A DNA stretch of 64,000 nucleotides from Martinezella calliandrae (lineage in GTDB: Bacteria > Pseudomonadota > Alphaproteobacteria > Rhizobiales > Rhizobiaceae), in assembly GCF_030272695.1 (NCBI RefSeq), contig NZ_JARFYN010000024.1, positions 27,897 to 91,896 of the forward strand, read 5' to 3'. Below, piece by piece: positions 60,241-64,000 of the stretch. Position 1 is the stretch's first letter; every line of letters starts with the position of its first letter. A model generated the notes under the pieces. That model was not told the DNA's origin, did no database searches, and saw nothing but the letters and a program-made list of their open reading frames with translations. The position numbers and the translations under genes were made by a program.

Positions 60241-60276
60241 GTCGCCACGGTATGAACCCACAAAGGAACTGATACC

Positions 60277-61341
60277 GTGTTGAAATCCACTGATGATTTG
60301 CGAATTGTCGAGATTACTGCCCTTACGCCGCCCTCGCGCATTATAGAGGAGATCCCGCGGGATGAGGCCGTCACTATGACCGTGACGGAAACGCGCAGCG
60401 CCGTTCACGGCATCCTGCATAATGACGACGATCGATTGATCGTGGTCATCGGCCCCTGCTCCATCCACGACCCCGTCGCCGCGCGCGACTACGCCGCTCG
60501 CCTGAAGGAACAGCGCGATCGGTTCGCTGACGATCTCGAAATCATCATGCGGGTCTATTTCGAGAAGCCTCGAACCACGGTCGGCTGGAAGGGTCTGATA
60601 AATGACCCTCATCTCGACGGAAGCTATCGCATCGAAGAGGGGTTGCGCATTGCCAGACGTCTACTGGTCGATGTCAACGAAATCGGGCTGCCGGCCGGGT
60701 GTGAATACCTCGACACGATCACGCCGCAGTACATTTCCGATTTGGTAAGCTGGGGCGCAATCGGCGCGAGGACGACCGAGAGCCAGGTGCATCGCCAACT
60801 CGCTTCGGGCCTTTCATGCCCGGTCGGTTTCAAGAACGGAACGAATGGCGATGCCAGGATAGCTCTGGACGCGATCGTTGCAGCCTCGCAGCCGCATCAT
60901 TTCCCGGCCGTGACCAAGGAAGGCCTGGCGGCGATTGCCTCGACACGTGGCAATGACGATTCCCATCTCATTCTGCGCGGCGGCAAGCAACCCAACTATG
61001 ACGCGGCCAGTGTGCAGGCGGTATCGGCACAGGCTGAGCAATCCGGACTTGATCCGCGCATCATCATCGATGCCAGCCATGCCAACAGCGGAAAGAATCC
61101 CGAGAACCAACCGATGGTCGTCAGCTCCGTCGCAGAGCAAATATCTGCCGGCGACTATCGTATCAAAGGCATGATGATGGAGAGCAACATCGTCGGCGGC
61201 CGCCAGGATCTCATTCCCGGCAAAGCGCTGGTTTATGGCCAAAGCATCACGGATGGCTGCATAGATTGGCCAACCTCCGTCCACACATTGGAAGAACTGG
61301 CGCGGGCCGCACAGACAAGGCGACGTATGTCCCGCCAATAA
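60277..61341 (+). CDS. Type I 3-deoxy-7-phosphoheptulonate (DAHP) synthase
   Basis: A 354-residue enzyme of the AroF/AroG/AroH class, joining phosphoenolpyruvate and erythrose 4-phosphate in the first step of the shikimate pathway. Motifs: VVIGPCSIHDPVAARDYAARL (with the metal cysteine), RVYFEKPRTTVGWKGLINDPHLDGSY, GARTTESQVHRQLASGLSCPVGFKNGTNG and DASHANSGKNPENQP, GMMMESNIVGGRQ. It starts at GTG with AAGGA 9 bases upstream. Which feedback inhibitor it follows (Phe, Tyr or Trp) is not certain from motifs; the leader peptide suggests Phe/Tyr. It stands alone, tail to tail with a methyltransferase gene. Confidence 0.93.
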   Translation: MLKSTDDLRIVEITALTPPSRIIEEIPRDEAVTMTVTETRSAVHGILHNDDDRLIVVIGPCSIHDPVAARDYAARLKEQRDRFADDLEIIMRVYFEKPRTTVGWKGLINDPHLDGSYRIEEGLRIARRLLVDVNEIGLPAGCEYLDTITPQYISDLVSWGAIGARTTESQVHRQLASGLSCPVGFKNGTNGDARIALDAIVAASQPHHFPAVTKEGLAAIASTRGNDDSHLILRGGKQPNYDAASVQAVSAQAEQSGLDPRIIIDASHANSGKNPENQPMVVSSVAEQISAGDYRIKGMMMESNIVGGRQDLIPGKALVYGQSITDGCIDWPTSVHTLEELARAAQTRRRMSRQ

Positions 61342-61404
61342 CATGTTCTAATCGGGGGATCGTTCACCCGTCACGCCTTGGCGCACGAGCCCTATCCGCC
61401 GTAA

Positions 61405-61437
61405 AGCTTGTCCTCGCCGAGCGGCCGAGGACAAGCT
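61405..61437. terminator. Bidirectional hairpin between convergent genes
   Basis: AGCTTGTCCTCG (61405-61416) and CGAGGACAAGCT (61426-61437) are a perfect 12-bp inverted repeat with a 9-base loop, between the stops of the DAHP synthase gene and the convergent methyltransferase gene. No long T-run on either side. Likely shared terminator. Confidence 0.65.
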
Positions 61438-61446
61438 CTCCCTTCT

Positions 61447-62238
61447 CTATCCGGCTAGGGATCGCCCGCGACCGACGACTAGCTTTAGCGACCCCTCGAA
61501 TTCCGGCTGCGAGCGCAGATGCCCGTACTTGGCGTCCCATGTACCGTCCTTAAGATCGCGGCCGAGGTCGGCGACGAAGCGGTCACCGATCGAAGCATCG
61601 ACAAAGCTCCAGGCGGAATTGGCAAGGCGCGCGCCCGGCTCCAATAAGTGCTCCGGACGTCCGTAATATGCCTCGCCGAAACCGTCCGTGCAATTCAGTG
61701 GGATCGGCACGGAAATGACCTCCGCATTGCCGCCCAACGCTTCGTTGATGATTGCGATTTGCGGATAGCGGCGCACCTCCACTGCGATCACTTCGGGTGC
61801 ATAATCGACGAGCCAGAAGCGATCGAGCTGATCGGGATCGCCGGTGAGGATTAGGACGGGACCGCGCGTCACCCGCCGCATTTCGGCAAGCCCCGCCGCC
61901 AGATCGGACCACTGATGCACGGTAAATGTCGCCATGCAGGCATCGAAACTGGCGTCTGCAAAGGGAAGCTTCTCTGCGGCGGCATCGATGGCGACAGGCA
62001 GGTGCGCCGGCCGCTGCGCCCGCATCGACGCAGACGGCTCAACGGCTGTAACCGCGCGGTCAATAGGCTCATAAGAGCCGGCCCCAGCGCCGACATTCAG
62101 GACGCTACGGGCATCGCCCAATGCAGCGCGGATAAACTTCGCAATATGGGGATCGGGCTGGCGGTATGTTGCATAGTTCGTGCCAATGACGCCGTAATTT
62201 GCGTCACCGGCGCTGCCGTCCTGATGTCTGCTGGCCAT
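61447..62238 (-). CDS. Class I SAM-dependent methyltransferase
   Basis: A 263-residue Rossmann-type methyltransferase. SAM motif I is SVLNVGAGAGSYEP, motif II AVEPSASM, then AEKLPFADASFDACMATFTVHQWSDLAAGLAEMRRVTRGPVLIL, as in UbiE-like and small-molecule methyltransferases. Substrate unknown. It is divergent from the LysR gene with 202 bp between; the two may be functionally linked. Confidence 0.85.
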   Translation of the reverse strand: MASRHQDGSAGDANYGVIGTNYATYRQPDPHIAKFIRAALGDARSVLNVGAGAGSYEPIDRAVTAVEPSASMRAQRPAHLPVAIDAAAEKLPFADASFDACMATFTVHQWSDLAAGLAEMRRVTRGPVLILTGDPDQLDRFWLVDYAPEVIAVEVRRYPQIAIINEALGGNAEVISVPIPLNCTDGFGEAYYGRPEHLLEPGARLANSAWSFVDASIGDRFVADLGRDLKDGTWDAKYGHLRSQPEFEGSLKLVVGRGRSLAG

Positions 62239-62440
62239 AGGTCTTCATCCTTGTTTTCTGGCTGCGCCAAGCAGCCTCGTCGTGGTCCCGGCATAGCTTT
62301 GCCGCCGTCGAAAATGCTCTCGCAATCCGAATTTCATTGTTCCCTCAGTGGGGAAAATTTACTTTGTAAGCGGGACAAAACATTATGGTGCGCAGGAAGA
62401 AAACCGATATGATCGAACAAAAGCTGTTCGGAAATCTCAC

Positions 62441-63331
62441 ATGGCTCGCCGCATCCCATCACTCAATGCATTACGCGCCTTCGAAGCCGCCGGCCGGCAC
62501 GGACGTATGACCCTGGCGGCCGACGAGCTGAACGTAACGCATAGCGCCGTCAGTCGTCAGATCCAGCATCTCGAGGATGTGTTGGGCGTTCCGCTATTTG
62601 AAGGACCGAAGAACAAACTGCGGTTGACGGAAGCGGGTTCGACCTTGCTGTCGGGCTTGAGTTCCGCATTCGATCAGATCGACATGTCGGTGCGATCGGT
62701 TGCTGATACGAAAGACGGATCACTTGACGTTTCCTGCCCCGGCACCTTCACCATGCGTTGGCTGATCCCGCGGCTTTACCGGTTCCAGGCGCAATACCCC
62801 AATATCGAAGTTCGCCTGGCCGCGTCGTCCCGCCCGGTCGATTTTACGCGCGACGGGTTCGATGTAGCGATTCGGGTCGGCGCGGCACCCTGGCCAAAGG
62901 GCGCTGAGGTGATAGCGCTTTTTCCGGAGCAGACGGGCCCGGTTATCTCCCCTTCCCTCGAAAGAACCGTCGCGGAGAATTTCGCCGGCGTGCCACAGCT
63001 TCATACCAGAACGCGCCTTCGCGCCTGGGGCGACTGGCTGTCGCGGTCGGGCGCACCGATCGAGGCCGGAACGCGCGTGGAATATGAGCATTTCTATTTC
63101 ATGCTGGAGGCGGCAAGCGCCGGCCTCGGCGTCTGCGTGGCGCCTTGGCCCTATGTGACCGATGACATCCGCTTCGGCCGCCTCGCCGCGCCCCTGGGTT
63201 TCATCGACAGCGGCCACCATTACGTGGCGCTGCGGCGCGCCCGGCGGAATCGAAAATCGGAGTTGTTCTGTGAATGGCTGCGGAAGGAAGCACAGGCATT
63301 CTCCACCTCGCATCCAGCCTTGACAGGCTAG
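62441..63331 (+). CDS. LysR-family transcriptional regulator (GcvA-like)
   Basis: A 296-residue LysR protein: MARRIPSLNALRAFEAAGRHGRMTLAADELNVTHSAVSRQIQHLEDVLGVPLFEGPKNKLRLTEAG (winged helix), and a GcvA-like effector domain (FTMRWLIPRLYRFQAQYPNIEVRLAAS, DGFDVAIRVGAAPWPKG). The frame is open from 62348, but family homology begins at 62441. Likely regulates the divergent methyltransferase or a distant target. Confidence 0.9.
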   Translation: MARRIPSLNALRAFEAAGRHGRMTLAADELNVTHSAVSRQIQHLEDVLGVPLFEGPKNKLRLTEAGSTLLSGLSSAFDQIDMSVRSVADTKDGSLDVSCPGTFTMRWLIPRLYRFQAQYPNIEVRLAASSRPVDFTRDGFDVAIRVGAAPWPKGAEVIALFPEQTGPVISPSLERTVAENFAGVPQLHTRTRLRAWGDWLSRSGAPIEAGTRVEYEHFYFMLEAASAGLGVCVAPWPYVTDDIRFGRLAAPLGFIDSGHHYVALRRARRNRKSELFCEWLRKEAQAFSTSHPALTG

Positions 63332-63735
63332 GCACGTCGATAACGAGCAAGGCTTAGGCAATCCTTTCGGGCCCCCCATACGAGCCACAGCTCTGCCCAA
63401 GGATCCGGCCCGCGAAAGAAAAGATGGCCGCGATATAGATCGAGGCCGCATTGATAGGCAAGGCGCTGCGAGGCGCCATTTCCGATCGGGGAGATGGACG
63501 CGACAGCTCGGCCTCGCTGCTGAGTGCTTAGGTACGGCTGCTTCTGAGCGTCGTGTCGCCCGCTGTCATATCGCCATGCCCCTCGAACTGGACAGGCGTG
63601 ACGAACGCCTGCCCTTCGAAGAGGACAACAAAGCCGTTGAGGCGGTCCATAATCTTCCGCCTCACATCCTTTGTGCCGAGATCGGGTCTCAGCCGTTCAT
63701 TTACGGCCTTGCCCCGCGGCCATGGTTCTGTTCAT
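63332..63735. other. Gene-free stretch before msrA
   Basis: About 400 bp. A minus-strand frame of some 60 codons around 63515-63710 (containing MDRLNGFVVLFEGQAFVTPV) has coding-like composition but no convincing start or ribosome binding site and I recognise no family; it may be a remnant. Otherwise nothing seen. Confidence 0.4.
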
Positions 63736-64000
63736 TCAGGATGCCGCGCGTTGCGTCGCATCGGCGCCGGGCTGCCTGGCCGGCAGTTTCCAGCCGGGGC
63801 GGACGAAATGGCAGGTGTAGCCATTTGGAATGCGCTCCAGATAGTCCTGGTGCTCCGGCTCGGCTTCCCAGAATTCGCTTGCCGGCGTCACTTCCGTGAC
63901 AACCTTGCCCGGCCAGAGACCGGAAGCGTCGACATCGGCGATCGTATCCAGAGCGACGCGCTTCTGCTCGTCGCTCGTATAGAAGATCGCCGAGCGATAG
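63736..64000 (-). CDS. msrA: Peptide methionine sulfoxide reductase MsrA, C-terminal part
   Basis: The last 88 codons are in the window; the start is beyond it. The frame reads YRSAIFYTSDEQKRVALDTIADVDASGLWPGKVVTEVTPASEFWEAEPEHQDYLERIPNGYTCHFVRPGWKLPAR: the methionine-sulfoxide pocket YRSAIFY and the FWxAEPEHQDYLER signature are MsrA-specific. The enzyme repairs oxidised methionine (S-epimer). The late YTCHFVRPGW includes a possible resolving cysteine. Confidence 0.93.
   Translation of the reverse strand, partial: YRSAIFYTSDEQKRVALDTIADVDASGLWPGKVVTEVTPASEFWEAEPEHQDYLERIPNGYTCHFVRPGWKLPARQPGADATQRAAS

Noticed and set aside
63515..63710. Possible small minus-strand gene before msrA
   Set aside because: Coding-like composition, but no start codon with a ribosome binding site and no family recognised.
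1..64000. CRISPR arrays, tRNA/rRNA genes, intact prophage, secretion or antiphage islands
   Set aside because: Searched by reading; no regularly spaced repeats, cloverleaf genes or phage genes seen. The window is mostly ordinary chromosomal metabolism with two toxin-antitoxin pairs.

Overview
The window looks like a chromosomal segment of a fast-growing Rhizobium (Rhizobiales, Alphaproteobacteria). The support is the high-GC coding style, a RopA/Omp2b-type porin, a betIBA operon, a rhizobial-type L-asparaginase, a complete leucine/isovalerate (liu) operon with a fused indolepyruvate ferredoxin oxidoreductase at its head, and many close divergent or convergent gene pairs. I see no rRNA, tRNA, CRISPR array, prophage or intact insertion sequence. 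Assignment to a species is not possible from what I can see.

Layout. 1-1.3 kb: end of a MarR-type regulator, then a RES/Xre toxin-antitoxin pair. 1.4-2.4 kb: Ohr/OhrR peroxide defence, divergent around a perfect palindrome. 2.4-4.1 kb: two related L,D-transpeptidases with twin-arginine/lipobox starts. 4.3-7.8 kb: both methylmalonyl-CoA mutase subunits. 7.8-13 kb: exported alpha/beta hydrolase, ligase-associated DNA repair pair (ATP-dependent ligase and beta-CASP exonuclease), a nitrilase-family enzyme and a TMEM175-like channel. 13-15.4 kb: PAS-GAF-GGDEF-EAL protein. 15.6-16.6 kb: a decayed IS110-family element. 16.7-18.1 kb: an exported beta-helix repeat protein. 18.1-28.5 kb: the liu operon on the minus strand, with a RidA-like gene inside it.

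28.8-41.6 kb is a mixed region: two glutathione transferases, LysR and DeoR regulators, small proteins, a DUF2254 membrane protein behind a perfect FNR/FixK-type box, asparaginase, a cysteine-rich COG2345/SufR-like regulator divergent from an MFS transporter around a 9-bp inverted repeat, a quinone oxidoreductase, an EAL-CBS-GGDEF protein with degenerate motifs, and an orphan ParD-like antitoxin. 41.8-46.3 kb: HdeD-like protein and betIBA (choline to glycine betaine) with an obvious BetI-type operator. 46.3-48.9 kb: a second toxin-antitoxin pair with a 22-bp palindrome, a ClC channel, and an Rrf2 regulator divergent from cysHDN (assimilatory sulfate reduction, 49.4-52.7 kb).

52.7-58.3 kb: a wrecked threonine dehydratase gene, hisC, a LysR/MFS divergent pair, a small membrane protein and a second IS110-type transposase scrap. 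58.6-61.3 kb: porin and a type I DAHP synthase. The DAHP synthase is preceded by what reads as a complete Phe/Tyr transcription attenuator: a 24-codon leader peptide with its own ribosome binding site, a pause hairpin, a competing pairing and a strong intrinsic terminator. This is the most interesting regulatory element in the window. The end holds a methyltransferase, a LysR regulator and the 3' part of msrA.
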